The notes: generated by a model from the sequence alone, not told the origin. Positions 49,774-59,667 are shown, counted from the stretch's first letter. The stretch: DNA of 64,000 nucleotides from Burkholderia sp. WAC0059 (GCF_002870125.1 NZ_PNEO01000025.1:1-64000), one strand, 5' to 3'. Numbers and translations: made by a program.

Positions 49774-50622
49774 ATGAAAACACTGACGATCTGGACGCAG
49801 AAAGGCGGCGTAGGCAAGACCGCGATGGCCTGCCAGCTAGCCCATGTACTGCGCGCCCGCGGTCATCGGGTGCTCGTGATTGACCTGGACAGCCAGGGCA
49901 ATGCGGGTGCCGCGCTGCTGCGCGCTGAGAGGGCCGTGGCGCTCGCGATTTCCGCTGCGTCACTGCTGATGAATGGCACCCTGGCCGTGACGTTGCCCGC
50001 TGTCGCGTTCGCCGTGATCTGCGCCACGCCTGAACTGGTCCGCATTCCCGAACAGCCCGACGAATTCGGCCGCTTCCATGCCAACCTCAAGACCAACCTT
50101 GCGCACATTGCGCCGGCCTTCGATGTCTGTCTGATCGACTGCCCTCCGTCGGATGACTTGCGCGTGCTGCTCGCGCTGACCGTGGCTGACTTTGTGCTCA
50201 GTCCGATCCAGCTTAACCAGGAGGCGATCGAAGGCATCGTCAGGACGCTGCGCGGCACGCGCGGCGTGGAGCGTATCCGCGAGAAGTTCAATCCGTCGCT
50301 GCAGTTCCTCGGCATCGTGCCGAACATGGTCGAAGCGACCGCGCTGCAGAAGCGCAATTTCATCGAAGTGCTGGAGAGTTTCGGCCGCTATCTCGTGATG
50401 GACGAACGGGGCAATCCACTGCGTGTCCTGCGACGCTCTTCTATTGCGGAAGCGCAGGAGCTTGGTGTTGCATTGCCGGAACTCGGGCGCAGCAAGACCG
50501 CAGCGCGAGAGGCGTGGACCGAACTGGCGCCGACGCTCAACCGAATTGCCTATCTGATGATGACGGAGCCGCTGGCCGAGGCTGCGGAACTGCCCGCAGT
50601 GGAGGTCGATCATGGCGCTTGA
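49774..50622 (+). CDS. parA: ParA-family partition ATPase
   Basis: A 282-aa ATPase for stable inheritance of the excised or replicating element. The deviant Walker A KGGVGKT occupies residues 10-16, and Walker B-type DCPPSDD is near 123-129. It is overlapped 11 bp by parB, so the two are translationally coupled. It follows a strong terminator at 49659 and was probably recruited with the element backbone. Confidence 0.9.
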   Translation: MKTLTIWTQKGGVGKTAMACQLAHVLRARGHRVLVIDLDSQGNAGAALLRAERAVALAISAASLLMNGTLAVTLPAVAFAVICATPELVRIPEQPDEFGRFHANLKTNLAHIAPAFDVCLIDCPPSDDLRVLLALTVADFVLSPIQLNQEAIEGIVRTLRGTRGVERIREKFNPSLQFLGIVPNMVEATALQKRNFIEVLESFGRYLVMDERGNPLRVLRRSSIAEAQELGVALPELGRSKTAAREAWTELAPTLNRIAYLMMTEPLAEAAELPAVEVDHGA

Positions 50623-51661
50623 CCTGTCCATGCTCGATGAGCCGCACACGCCTGCAGTGATTGCCGTACTCGATCTGCCGATTGACGAGATCGAGGAAGA
50701 TCCGGCCCAGCCGCGCAAGACGTTTTCCCAGGCATCGCTCGATGCGATGGCCGCGCGCATCCGCCAGAAAGGGCAGGTGGAAGTGCCGGTAACAGTGCAC
50801 CCGAAACGGCGGGGTAAATATCGTCTGGTCGACGGTGCCCGCCGTTATCGCTCATCGCTTATCGCGGGTATGTCCACGATCCGGGCTATTGTCGAACCCG
50901 ATCACACGATCGACCCGTATACGCAGGTCGTCGTGAACCTGCAGCGCGAAGAGCTGAAGCCGGTGGAAGTCGCGCAGTTCATCAAGCAGCGCCGCGTTGC
51001 AGGCGATTCGCTGGGCGCGGTTGCCGACGCGCTGGGTCTCAGTGCGCGGGACGTAACGGCACATCTGTCGTTGCTCGATGCGCCAGCACTGATCCTCGCG
51101 GCATTCGAGGCGGGGCGGATTCGTAGCGTGCACGGCGTCTACGATCTCTGTCGGCTGCACGGACAGCATGCCGAAGCCGTGGATGCGTTCATGGCGGAAC
51201 ACGCCGATGAGGAAATCACCCGCAGCATGATCAGCCGTCTGCAGGCTGTCGCGCGACATGGGAATGATACGGGCAACGGAGATACGTCAGGCTTCTTGGC
51301 CAGTCGCCGGGCCGCGCCCGGGGATGGCATGCCGTTGGCATCCGGTCTGCCGGACGATTCTCCACCGCCGCATGAGGATGCCGTTATCGCATCGGTAGCA
51401 GATGTGTCTTCCACGCATTCGTTGCCCTTCCACAACCCCGATACCGAGCGCGCGTCGAAGCCGTCAAGGCTGCACGATCCTACCCGCATCCGCAAGCCGC
51501 TGCTGCTCGCTGACCACGAGGGCCGTGCGGTAATGCTGTGCCTCGACCGCAAGCCGACAGCGCTGGGCCTGGCTTTCATCAGATACGAAGACGGGCGCGG
51601 CGACCGGGAAGTCGAGCTCGGCATGCTTCGCAACTGGACCCTGACCGATTCGAAGGTGTGA
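50612..51661 (+). CDS. parB: ParB-family partition protein
   Basis: A 349-aa DNA-binding CTP-type partition protein. The N-terminal ParB/Srx domain contains IEEDPAQPRKTF, then VDGARRYRSSLIAG with the RYR arginine-tyrosine motif. The central HTH is visible as SLGAVADALGLSARDVTAHLSLLDAP. Residues ~225-300 are low-complexity, and a C-terminal domain (KPLLLADHEGRAVMLCLDRKPTALGLAF) follows. No parS candidate palindrome was spotted nearby. It starts inside parA. Confidence 0.9.
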   Translation: MALDLSMLDEPHTPAVIAVLDLPIDEIEEDPAQPRKTFSQASLDAMAARIRQKGQVEVPVTVHPKRRGKYRLVDGARRYRSSLIAGMSTIRAIVEPDHTIDPYTQVVVNLQREELKPVEVAQFIKQRRVAGDSLGAVADALGLSARDVTAHLSLLDAPALILAAFEAGRIRSVHGVYDLCRLHGQHAEAVDAFMAEHADEEITRSMISRLQAVARHGNDTGNGDTSGFLASRRAAPGDGMPLASGLPDDSPPPHEDAVIASVADVSSTHSLPFHNPDTERASKPSRLHDPTRIRKPLLLADHEGRAVMLCLDRKPTALGLAFIRYEDGRGDREVELGMLRNWTLTDSKV

Positions 51662-51663
51662 CG

Positions 51664-52269
51664 ATGAACCACGCGATCCGACGACTTTTGCGCAACGTGC
51701 TGGTGACCCTGTCGCTGGCGATGACGCTGTCGGCTATGCCAACCTTGGCACACGCCGATGACTGGGGCTGTCAGGTGCTGCTGTGCCTGGCCAATCCGGG
51801 CGGCCCGGAACAGTACAGCGCGTGCGTGCCGCCCATCGAAAAACTCTGGACGGCCCTGCGCCACGGCGATCCGTTTCCGACCTGCGATTTCAGCGCGGGG
51901 CTCGTCAGCCTGTCGCCTGACGTCCGCAATGCGATTCCGGCCGCGTGGCTCGCGAACCTTGGTGCGGGAACGGGCGCATCGAACACGTGGGCGGGCAGCG
52001 GGTATTGCCGCGAGGACCTGCTGTACTGGGGCGGTCTTGAAGAGAGCATGCCTCTGTGCCGGGCCGCCGGTGCGATCAACGTCATGATTGACGGCACGCT
52101 CTATACGCGCGTGTGGTGGGGAACAGGCGGTATCGAGGGCAGTTCGACCATCACGGAATACTATGGTCCACCCGACCTGCCGGGTGTGCCGGATCAGGTG
52201 GCCTACGACCCGACCGAGGCGTTCGCGCGCTGGATGCAGGCGCAGGACGACGCGTCCAGTCGGAACTGA
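51664..52269 (+). CDS. Secreted Cys-containing protein of the conjugation region
   Basis: A 201-aa protein with a signal peptide (MNHAIRRLLRNVLVTLSLAM ... AHA-DDWGC). The mature part has six Cys residues (GCQVLLCLANPGG, SACVPP, PTCDFS, YCREDL, PLCRAAG) likely to form disulfides. It resembles the short periplasmic proteins often found before virB1 in ICE-type systems, but I cannot name a family. It is 2 bp after parB and 13 bp before the transglycosylase, so it is in the same operon. Confidence 0.7.
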   Translation: MNHAIRRLLRNVLVTLSLAMTLSAMPTLAHADDWGCQVLLCLANPGGPEQYSACVPPIEKLWTALRHGDPFPTCDFSAGLVSLSPDVRNAIPAAWLANLGAGTGASNTWAGSGYCREDLLYWGGLEESMPLCRAAGAINVMIDGTLYTRVWWGTGGIEGSSTITEYYGPPDLPGVPDQVAYDPTEAFARWMQAQDDASSRN

Positions 52270-52282
52270 TGAGGGCGACGTC

Positions 52283-52984
52283 ATGATGCCAGCCGATCTT
52301 CCGATGCTCGTGGCGCAGTGTGCTCCGGGCATTCATCCGGTCACGATGCAGGCTGTCGTGCGTACTGAATCCGGTGGCAACCCGTATGCCATTGGTGTCG
52401 TTGGTGGCCATCTTGTCCGCCAGCCGCGCACGCTCGGCGAAGCGGTTGCTACGGCGCATGTGCTGGAGCATGCAGGATGGAACTACAGCGTGGGCCTCGC
52501 GCAGGTGAACCGCGGCCACCTGGCCGGATATGGGCTGACCGGGGCGGCGGCATTCGATGCCTGCCGCAACCTCGCGGCCGGTGCTGACATCCTCGCGCAC
52601 TGCTATGGGGGGGCGGTGCGTCGCGGACGTCCGGTACATTCGGGGCAGGTCGCGCTGCGCGACGCCCTGTCGTGCTACGCCAGCGGCAATTTCCAGACCG
52701 GATACCGCACCGGCTACGTGCAGCGTGTTGTGCTTAGTGTGGCGCAGGATTCGGTGCGTGATCAACGGATCGATGTTCCCGCCATTGACGCGCGCGAAGT
52801 CATTCCCGTGATACCGGTGGCACATCCGTCTGGCGAGGCCGCCTCGCGTGCAGCATGGTCGACATATCCTGTCTGGCGCGCGAGTGCAGCGTCGCTAGAC
52901 GACGCGAACGGAAGCGGGCAGGCTCGCGCGGCTGACGCGGCTGACGCGGCTGCGACGCCCGACAACAGTGCGGTGGTGTTCTGA
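52283..52984 (+). CDS. virB1: VirB1-type lytic transglycosylase
   Basis: A 233-aa enzyme that opens peptidoglycan for assembly of the secretion channel. The soluble-lytic-transglycosylase fold begins almost at once: catalytic E29 in TESGGNPYAIG, then SVGLAQVNRGHL and CYASGNFQTGYRTGYV. No cleavable signal peptide is evident from the ATG at 52283, which is unusual for VirB1. The C terminus (about 190-233) is Ala/Asp-rich and flexible. Its TGA overlaps the topoisomerase ATG (TGATG). Confidence 0.82.
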   Translation: MMPADLPMLVAQCAPGIHPVTMQAVVRTESGGNPYAIGVVGGHLVRQPRTLGEAVATAHVLEHAGWNYSVGLAQVNRGHLAGYGLTGAAAFDACRNLAAGADILAHCYGGAVRRGRPVHSGQVALRDALSCYASGNFQTGYRTGYVQRVVLSVAQDSVRDQRIDVPAIDAREVIPVIPVAHPSGEAASRAAWSTYPVWRASAASLDDANGSGQARAADAADAAATPDNSAVVF

Positions 52985-55179
52985 TGAAAGCGCTCATTCT
53001 TGTCGAAAAACCTTCGGTCGCGAACGACATCGCGGCGGCCCTGGGCGAGTTTTCGCAAACGGAGAAAAACCTGTTCGAGCGCGACGATCTGGTGGTGACC
53101 AGCGCGGCCGGGCACCTCGTCGAAATTGCCTCGCCGGAAGCGATCGCGCATCTGACGCCGGTGATTCCGGAACGGTTTGCGCTCGTCGTGCGCGAGACCG
53201 CATCGGAGCGCCTGAAAGCCGTGCTCCGGCAGATGCGCCGCAGCGATATCGACACGCTGATCAATGCCTGCGATGCAGGCCGGGAAGGCGAACTGATTTT
53301 CCGGCTGATCGTTGAGTTCGCGCAGAGCCACAAGCCGGTCCGTCGCATGTGGCTGCAGTCGATGACGCCGCAGGCGATCCGCGCCAGCTTTGCCGCGCTA
53401 CGCACTGACGAACAGATGCAGCCGCTCGCGGCAGCGGCCCGTGCCCGTGCCCGTGCCGAGGCGGACTGGATCGTCGGCATCAACGGTTCGCGCCTGTGCC
53501 GCCGGCTGACCGGTGTCACGACGCCCGTGGGGCGCGTGCAGACGCCGGCCCTGATGCTGGTGGTCGCGCGCGAGGACGTAATCCGCACGTTCGAGCCGCG
53601 CATCTATCACGGAGTCCATCTGACGGTGGCGTTGCAGGCTGGTGAATTCGTTGCGCGCTGGCAGGACCCGGATCTCGGGGCGTCTCCTGTATCAGCTGGG
53701 AGCGAGCCGGGTGTTGCCGATGCAGGTGCTGCAGAACGGCGCGAGCGCATCTGGAGCGTACAGCCGGCCCGTGCTATCGCGGCGCGCTGTGCCGGACGCG
53801 ATCCCGAGCTGATCACGGACGACACGCAGCCATCGATACGCAGCGCGCCGGCGCTGTTCGACCTGACAACCCTCCAGCGCGAGGCGAATCGGCTCTACGG
53901 CCTGTCGGCGAAACAGACGCTCGATCTGGCCCAGATCCTCTATCAGGACCACAAGGTGCTGACGTATCCGCGCACCGATGCGAAGGCGCTGCCCGAGGAC
54001 TACGTGCCAACGATCACGAAGATCATCGGCACACTGACTGACGGTCCGTATGCGCCACAGGCCCGGCGCGTCCTGGACAGCGGCTGGATTCGGCCGGTGA
54101 AGCGGATTTTCGATAACGCGAAGATCAGCGACCATTTCGCGATCGTTCCGACCGGTGCATCCGCATCGGGCCTCTCGGAGGCCGAATGGACAGTCTACGA
54201 CCTCGTCGTGCGCCGCACGCTCGCCGCGTTCTATCCGGATGCGGAGTTTGCGGTGACCACGCGCACGGTGGAACTGCTGGACGATGTTTTCGTCGCCCGC
54301 GGCCGGGTCATGGTGCAGCCGGGGTGGCTTGCTGTCTATCGGGCGGAGATTGACAGTGGGAGCAGGGCCGACACCGCTGAGGCGCTGGCTGCGCTGCCGG
54401 CGCTGAAGGTGAGCGAGACAGGCCGCAATGCCGGCGTATCGGTGGTTGAGAAAAAGACGCGTGCACCTGCCCGGTATACCGAGGCGACGCTGCTGTCCGC
54501 GATGGAGCACGCCGGGCGTGAGGTCGAGGACGAAGCGCTGCGCGAGGCGATGGCCGAACGCGGGCTCGGTACCCCCGCGACGCGCGCGGCCATCATCGAA
54601 GGCCTGCTCGCTGACGGCTATCTGGAGCGCCAGAAAAAGCTGCTGGTGCCGACTGCGCGTGGAATCTCACTCAGGAAACTGCTCTTTATGCTGCAGGGCG
54701 AAGCGCTGCTGTCGCCGATGCTTACCGGCGAGTGGGAATCGCAGTTGCGTGCGATCGAGCGGAACGAAATCTCCGCCGCAAGCTTCCGCACGCCCGTCGA
54801 GGCGTTCGTGCGTGCACTCGCGAAGCGCACTGATGCCGTCGAAGCGGCGGTGCTCGCGGGCAATCTGCCGTGCCCGTCCTGCGGTAAGCCATTGCGTCGC
54901 GTCGTGGGCAAGCATGGACCGTTCTGGGGCTGTTCGACGTATCCGGCCTGCAGTACGGTCGTGCCTGATGACCAAGGTCGTCCCGGCCAGCCGCGACCGG
55001 AACCGGACGTCAGCCGGTTCAAATGTACGTGCGGTGCCGGGCTTGTGCACCGGACCGGCACGTCGAAGAAAACCCGCAAGCCCTACAGCCTGTGGTCGTG
55101 CAGTGCCTACCCGAAATGCCGGCTCTCCTGGCGCGATCGCGACGGGAAGCCCGATATCACCGGTCCTCCCTCCAGTTAG
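52984..55179 (+). CDS. topB: DNA topoisomerase III (TopB/TraE-like)
   Basis: A 731-aa type IA topoisomerase. The Toprim domain has VEKPSVAND and DAGREGELIFRLI. The catalytic tyrosine is Y328 in LTYPRTDAKALPEDYVP. Two C-terminal zinc-ribbon modules (CPSCGKPLRRVVGKHGPFWG and CTCGAGLVHRTG) end the protein. Plasmid and ICE versions sit next to conjugation genes and may decatenate DNA during transfer or replication. It is coupled to virB1 by a start-stop overlap. Confidence 0.92.
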   Translation: MKALILVEKPSVANDIAAALGEFSQTEKNLFERDDLVVTSAAGHLVEIASPEAIAHLTPVIPERFALVVRETASERLKAVLRQMRRSDIDTLINACDAGREGELIFRLIVEFAQSHKPVRRMWLQSMTPQAIRASFAALRTDEQMQPLAAAARARARAEADWIVGINGSRLCRRLTGVTTPVGRVQTPALMLVVAREDVIRTFEPRIYHGVHLTVALQAGEFVARWQDPDLGASPVSAGSEPGVADAGAAERRERIWSVQPARAIAARCAGRDPELITDDTQPSIRSAPALFDLTTLQREANRLYGLSAKQTLDLAQILYQDHKVLTYPRTDAKALPEDYVPTITKIIGTLTDGPYAPQARRVLDSGWIRPVKRIFDNAKISDHFAIVPTGASASGLSEAEWTVYDLVVRRTLAAFYPDAEFAVTTRTVELLDDVFVARGRVMVQPGWLAVYRAEIDSGSRADTAEALAALPALKVSETGRNAGVSVVEKKTRAPARYTEATLLSAMEHAGREVEDEALREAMAERGLGTPATRAAIIEGLLADGYLERQKKLLVPTARGISLRKLLFMLQGEALLSPMLTGEWESQLRAIERNEISAASFRTPVEAFVRALAKRTDAVEAAVLAGNLPCPSCGKPLRRVVGKHGPFWGCSTYPACSTVVPDDQGRPGQPRPEPDVSRFKCTCGAGLVHRTGTSKKTRKPYSLWSCSAYPKCRLSWRDRDGKPDITGPPSS

Positions 55180-55290
55180 CGCCGGTTAGTTTCCTCCTTC
55201 ATTTCAGGCAGCAAGCGAAGTCGCTGGATCGATCGGGATCCTGGCGGGGAATCACTTCGACGCAATTCAGGATAACCAGGTGAGATTGGT

Positions 55291-55593
55291 ATGAAAAACC
55301 CTCCGCATCGTATCGGGACCGGCATGCAGGTTGTCGCTGCCTGTCTGTCGTCACTGTTACTGGCCGACCCGGCCAGCGCGCAGATTACCTCGCAGGCGAG
55401 CACGATCCTGAGCGACATCTCGACGGGACTCACAGCCCTCGGCGTCGTGATCTGCACGATCGCACTGATGTGGGCGGGCTTCAAGATGATGTTCCAGCAC
55501 GCGCGCTTTGGCGAGATCGCGAACATCTTTATCGGCTCAATGCTGGTCGGTGGTGCGTCGACGATTGCCGGCGTGCTGATGTCCGGCAGCTGA
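55291..55593 (+). CDS. virB2: VirB2 pilin
   Basis: A 100-aa conjugative pilin. A long signal peptide ends at ADPASAQ (about residue 31), followed by two hydrophobic helices (TALGVVICTIALMWAGFKMMF and IFIGSMLVGGASTIAGVLM), the pattern of VirB2/TrbC. It would be the major subunit of the pilus. It starts 111 bp after topB; this gap could hold a promoter for the virB genes, though none is obvious. virB3-4 starts 20 bp later. Confidence 0.9.
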   Translation: MKNPPHRIGTGMQVVAACLSSLLLADPASAQITSQASTILSDISTGLTALGVVICTIALMWAGFKMMFQHARFGEIANIFIGSMLVGGASTIAGVLMSGS

Positions 55594-55613
55594 TCGCAGA
55601 GCGGGAGCCAATC

Positions 55614-58493
55614 ATGTTCTTTCCTGATCTGCGCGACGATATCTTCAAGGGCTGCACGCGCCCGGCGATGCTGATGGGCGTGCCCATCGGCCCGTTCATC
55701 GGCGCAGTCGGCTCGCTGCTGATCGCTGGCATGTGGACGTTCATCGTGTCGCCTGTCGCGGCGCTTATCGTGCTGTCCATGCTGGTTCCGGTCGTGGTCA
55801 CCATGCGCATGATCACGCGCTACGACGACCAGCGGCTGCGGCAGACCTTCATGCGCCTGCGTCTGCGGCTGCTGCAGCACAACCGGAAATTCTGGGGCGC
55901 GCATGCGTATTCCCCGACCGGGAAATTCCGCCGCCGCACGCGGGGCAGCGAAGCAGGCGCCGCGCCGAAGTTCGAGGCCGAAGCGGCGCGCGAGGTGGTA
56001 GCCGCTGATTTCGTGCCGTATTCGTCGCACCTGACGGATACGATCATCCGCACGCGCGAGGGCGATTTCCTGTGCATCTTCCGCCTGGAAGGCATCGCGT
56101 TCGAGACGGAGGATCCGGTCGATATCCTCGCGCGCCACGAAGGTTTCAACAGTCTGGTGCGCAGTTTTGGCACCGGCAACGTGGCGCTGTGGTCGCACCG
56201 TATCAGCCGGCGGGTGAGCGACCGGTTCAATGCCCGCTATGCGAACGGGCGGATCGATGCGATGGCCGGCGCGTATTACGACGGCTTCGCCGGTTACCGG
56301 ATGATGGCGCGCGACCAGTACCTGACCGTGGTCTACCGGCCGGCGCGCACGAAGACCGGCCGGCTGCTGCACCAGGTCCCGCGCACGCTCGACGCGATCC
56401 GCGAGGCAGAACGTGCAGCGATCAAGGCGCTCGAGGACCTGGGCCGCGACGTGATACAGAGCCTCGCACGCTACCGGCCGGAGCCGCTGGGCATCTATCA
56501 GCATAACGGCTGCGAGTATTCGCGTGCGCTCGAATTTCTCGGCTACCTGCTTAACCGCGTCTGGGAGGGCGTGCCGGTGCCGTCGGGTCGCATTGCCGAA
56601 GCGTTGCCGACTTCGCGCCTGTTCTTCGGCGGCGAGAAACTTGAATTCCGCACGGCGGGTGGACACCAGCATGGGGTGATGCTTGACCTGAAGGATTACC
56701 CGCAGACATCTGAGCCGGGCATGCTCAACGGCCTGCTGTATGGCAATTTCGAGTTCATCGAGACGCAGAGCTTCTCGGTGCTCGACCGCGCGAGCGCGAA
56801 GACCGTGCTCGAACGCCAGCGCGGCCGGCTGATCGCGGGCGAGGATGCCGCCAGTTCGCAGATCGCGGCGATGGACCAGGCGCTCGACGGCCTCGTGAAC
56901 GGGACCTTCGTGCTCGGCGAATACCACTATTCGCTGGCTGTGTTCGGCGAGACGCCGGCCGAAGCGGAACGGGCCGCGTCGATGGCGCGGGCAACCCTGC
57001 AGGATGCCGGCTTTCAGGTCGCGAGAGTGGATCTTGTCGCGGACGCGGCGTGGTTTGCACAGCTGCCGGCGAACTGGCGCTACCGCACGCGCGAAGCGGC
57101 GCTCAGTTCGCGCAATTTCTGTGGCCTGTCGAGTTTCCACAATTTCATGTCGGGCAAGCGCAACGGCAATCCGTGGGGTGAGGCGGTCGCGATCCTCAAG
57201 TCGCCGAGCGGCCAGCCGGTCTACCTGAACTGCCACATGACGCCGGAAGACCGGGATTCGTTCGACGCGAAGGCGCTCGCGCACACGCTGATCGTGGGCC
57301 AGGCCGGTTCCGGTAAGACCGCGCTGGAAATGTTCATTCTCGCGATGCTCACGAAATACGGCGTGTCGATCGCATTGTTCGACAAGGATCGCGGCTGTGA
57401 AATCGCGATCCGCTGGATGGGTGGCACCTATCTGCGCATGAAGCGCGGCGAGTCGACGGGCCTGAATCCGTTCTGGCTGGAGCCGACGCCGGGCAATGTG
57501 GATTTCTGGGTGCGGGTCGTCACGCGCTGCGTGACGCGTGCGGACAGGCCATTGAGCACGAAGCAGGAAACCGACATCTGGACGGCCGTGCAGGCGGTGG
57601 CCGGCATGCCGAAGGAAGTGCGGCGCCTGTCGATGGTGCTGCAGCTGCTGCCGAAGGATGGCGACGACAGCCTGTACGAGCGCCTGGCGAAGTGGTGCCG
57701 GCCGGGGCGTCTGGGCTGGGTGCTCGACAACGCGACTGACCAGATCGCAGGCTCGATCGCGCAGAGCCAGATTTTCGGCTTCGACGATACCGAGCTGATC
57801 GACGACCCCGAGATCGCGCCGCTTGTCACGATGACGATGCTGCACTACACCGACCTCAAGATCGACGGCAACCGCTTCGTGGTGGTGCTGGCCGAGTTCT
57901 GGAAGCGGTTGCAGAGCGATGTGTATACGAGCTTCGCAGAGGACATGCAGCGTACCGGTCGCAAGGAGAACACCTTTGCGATCTACGACACGCAGTCGCC
58001 GGCCGAAGTCATTGCGAGCCCGGCCGCGAAGGCGCTGATCGGCCAGATGGCGACAGTCATCTACCTGCCGAACCCGACCGCCGACGCGGCCGACTATATC
58101 GACGGCTTCAAGCTGTCGAAGGCCGAATTCGAGATCGTGCGTAACCTGGGCGAGACGAGCCGGCGTGCGCTGATGAAACAGGGCTCGCGTTCGTGCGTGG
58201 TGACGCTGGACCTGTCCGGTCTGGCGGTCGGGCAGGGCGAGGCGATCGACATCCTGTCGGGTTCGAAGGACAACGTCGAACTGCTCGACGAAATCCGCGC
58301 CGAAGTCGGGGACGATCCGCACGCATGGCTGCCGGTCTTCCAGCAGCGGCTCGATGCGCGGCGCGCGGCTGGGCACCGCGCAAGGCAGGTCCGCGCCCAT
58401 CCGCTGACGCCGTTCGTTGTTCAGGCTGATTCGGGCCGCGGAGCGGCACATATCCCGACACATACCCCGATGGAGGCCCGTCATGGCGAGTAA
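55614..58493 (+). CDS. virB4: Fused VirB3-VirB4 secretion ATPase
   Basis: A 959-aa protein. Residues ~1-85 are VirB3 (FKGCTRPAMLMGVPIGPFIG, two helices). The rest is VirB4/CagE ATPase. Walker A is GQAGSGKT at 562-569 (AHTLIVGQAGSGKTALEM). The Walker B region reads RFVVVLAEFWKRL, with A760 where other VirB4s have Asp and E761 intact. This would be expected to weaken Mg coordination. The VirB3-VirB4 fusion is known from several ICE and Campylobacter-type systems. The last 11 bp overlap virB6. The ATG at 55614 gives the VirB3 start; the longer ORF overlaps virB2. Confidence 0.9.
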   Translation: MFFPDLRDDIFKGCTRPAMLMGVPIGPFIGAVGSLLIAGMWTFIVSPVAALIVLSMLVPVVVTMRMITRYDDQRLRQTFMRLRLRLLQHNRKFWGAHAYSPTGKFRRRTRGSEAGAAPKFEAEAAREVVAADFVPYSSHLTDTIIRTREGDFLCIFRLEGIAFETEDPVDILARHEGFNSLVRSFGTGNVALWSHRISRRVSDRFNARYANGRIDAMAGAYYDGFAGYRMMARDQYLTVVYRPARTKTGRLLHQVPRTLDAIREAERAAIKALEDLGRDVIQSLARYRPEPLGIYQHNGCEYSRALEFLGYLLNRVWEGVPVPSGRIAEALPTSRLFFGGEKLEFRTAGGHQHGVMLDLKDYPQTSEPGMLNGLLYGNFEFIETQSFSVLDRASAKTVLERQRGRLIAGEDAASSQIAAMDQALDGLVNGTFVLGEYHYSLAVFGETPAEAERAASMARATLQDAGFQVARVDLVADAAWFAQLPANWRYRTREAALSSRNFCGLSSFHNFMSGKRNGNPWGEAVAILKSPSGQPVYLNCHMTPEDRDSFDAKALAHTLIVGQAGSGKTALEMFILAMLTKYGVSIALFDKDRGCEIAIRWMGGTYLRMKRGESTGLNPFWLEPTPGNVDFWVRVVTRCVTRADRPLSTKQETDIWTAVQAVAGMPKEVRRLSMVLQLLPKDGDDSLYERLAKWCRPGRLGWVLDNATDQIAGSIAQSQIFGFDDTELIDDPEIAPLVTMTMLHYTDLKIDGNRFVVVLAEFWKRLQSDVYTSFAEDMQRTGRKENTFAIYDTQSPAEVIASPAAKALIGQMATVIYLPNPTADAADYIDGFKLSKAEFEIVRNLGETSRRALMKQGSRSCVVTLDLSGLAVGQGEAIDILSGSKDNVELLDEIRAEVGDDPHAWLPVFQQRLDARRAAGHRARQVRAHPLTPFVVQADSGRGAAHIPTHTPMEARHGE

Positions 58494-59667
58494 CGGTGTG
58501 TTCTCGATGGTCGGCAACGGTATCGAAAGCGGGATCGGGAGCTACGTGACGCACACGTCGGCGGCGTTGTCGAGTGCCCTGGTGCCGGTGGTCACGACCG
58601 CAGTGACCGTGTGGGTGATGGCTTATGGGTTCGCGGTGATGCGCGGCGAAGCGTCGGAGTCGGTACCGGCGTTCGCGTGGCGCGCGGCGAAGATCGCGAT
58701 CCTGCTGACGGTGGCGCTCGGTAGCGGCATCTATCAGTCTACGGTCATCACCGACGTGGAGAACGGCACGGGGATGCTCGCGCAGACCATTGCGCAGGCG
58801 GGCGGCGGCACATGCTCGGCCAGCGTGTCGGGGGTGACAGGAACTGGCAGTACGTCGGCCAGCAGTGTCTATGCGGCGCTCGACTGCTACGACGCGCAGC
58901 TGGGCGCAGTCGTCACGGCCGATGTCAATCATGCATCGCAGTCGGGGCTGACCGACTTCGGCGCGGCGATGGGGTATCTGGCAAGCGCCATCATCGTCGC
59001 CTTTGGCGGCAGTGTGTTCCTGCTCGTCGCCTGTCTGGAAACCGTACTGGCCCGAGTGTTCCTTGATCTGGTCCTTGGCATCGGCCCGCTGTTCATTGCC
59101 TGCGGGGCATTCGAGCCGTCGCGGCGTTTCTTCGATGCATGGACCGGCAAGGTCGTGACCTACTGCCTGATGCAGGTCCTGATTGCTGCGTTCCTCGGTA
59201 TCGCGCTCGCCGTATTCTCGTCGGAAACGGCGTCGCTTACCGGCCTCGCTTCGCTGCCGGCCTCGTCCGACAGCAGCAACCTCTATGCGACGATCGTCAA
59301 CCAGATGATGGGCGCGTCGTCTTCGACGGTCAGCGACGACCAGTATTTCGTCGACGCGCTCGGCATGCTCGTAACCGGCATCTTCCTCGCGATGCTGTGC
59401 TGGCAGTTGCCGTCGGTCGCCTCAGCGCTCGGCGGCGGCAGTGCCGTGACGGGTGTGGGTGCTTTCGCGGCGGGGCTCGCGAGCCGGGCGGTCGGAGGTG
59501 CAGCGGGGACGGCGCTCAGCCGGCTTTTCACCGGCAAGGGATCGGGCAGTGGCGGAAGCATCTCTCCGGGCAGCCCTGGCGGTACCACCGGTGGCAGCGG
59601 GCGAGGCGCGCGGCCCGCGTACCAGCGTGCCGTGATGGACAACCTGAACCGGACAGGCGCGGCCTGA
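58483..59667 (+). CDS. virB6: VirB6 polytopic inner-membrane channel component
   Basis: A 394-aa protein with about seven hydrophobic helices (VTTAVTVWVMAYGFAVM; FAWRAAKIAILLTVALG; YLASAIIVAFGGSVFLLVACLE; GPLFIACGAFEPSRRFFDAW). The RFFDAW string and the LVLGIGPLFIACG core are VirB6/TrbL characters. The C-terminal ~70 residues are Gly/Ser-rich. A ggagg site lies inside the virB4 end and the ATG at 58483 overlaps it by 11 bp. Confidence 0.87.
   Translation: MASNGVFSMVGNGIESGIGSYVTHTSAALSSALVPVVTTAVTVWVMAYGFAVMRGEASESVPAFAWRAAKIAILLTVALGSGIYQSTVITDVENGTGMLAQTIAQAGGGTCSASVSGVTGTGSTSASSVYAALDCYDAQLGAVVTADVNHASQSGLTDFGAAMGYLASAIIVAFGGSVFLLVACLETVLARVFLDLVLGIGPLFIACGAFEPSRRFFDAWTGKVVTYCLMQVLIAAFLGIALAVFSSETASLTGLASLPASSDSSNLYATIVNQMMGASSSTVSDDQYFVDALGMLVTGIFLAMLCWQLPSVASALGGGSAVTGVGAFAAGLASRAVGGAAGTALSRLFTGKGSGSGGSISPGSPGGTTGGSGRGARPAYQRAVMDNLNRTGAA

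Noticed and set aside
55176..58517. 1113-aa minus-strand ORF opposite virB3-4
   Set aside because: Arg/His/Asp-rich with no domain; it is the antisense shadow of a clear VirB4 in GC-rich sequence.
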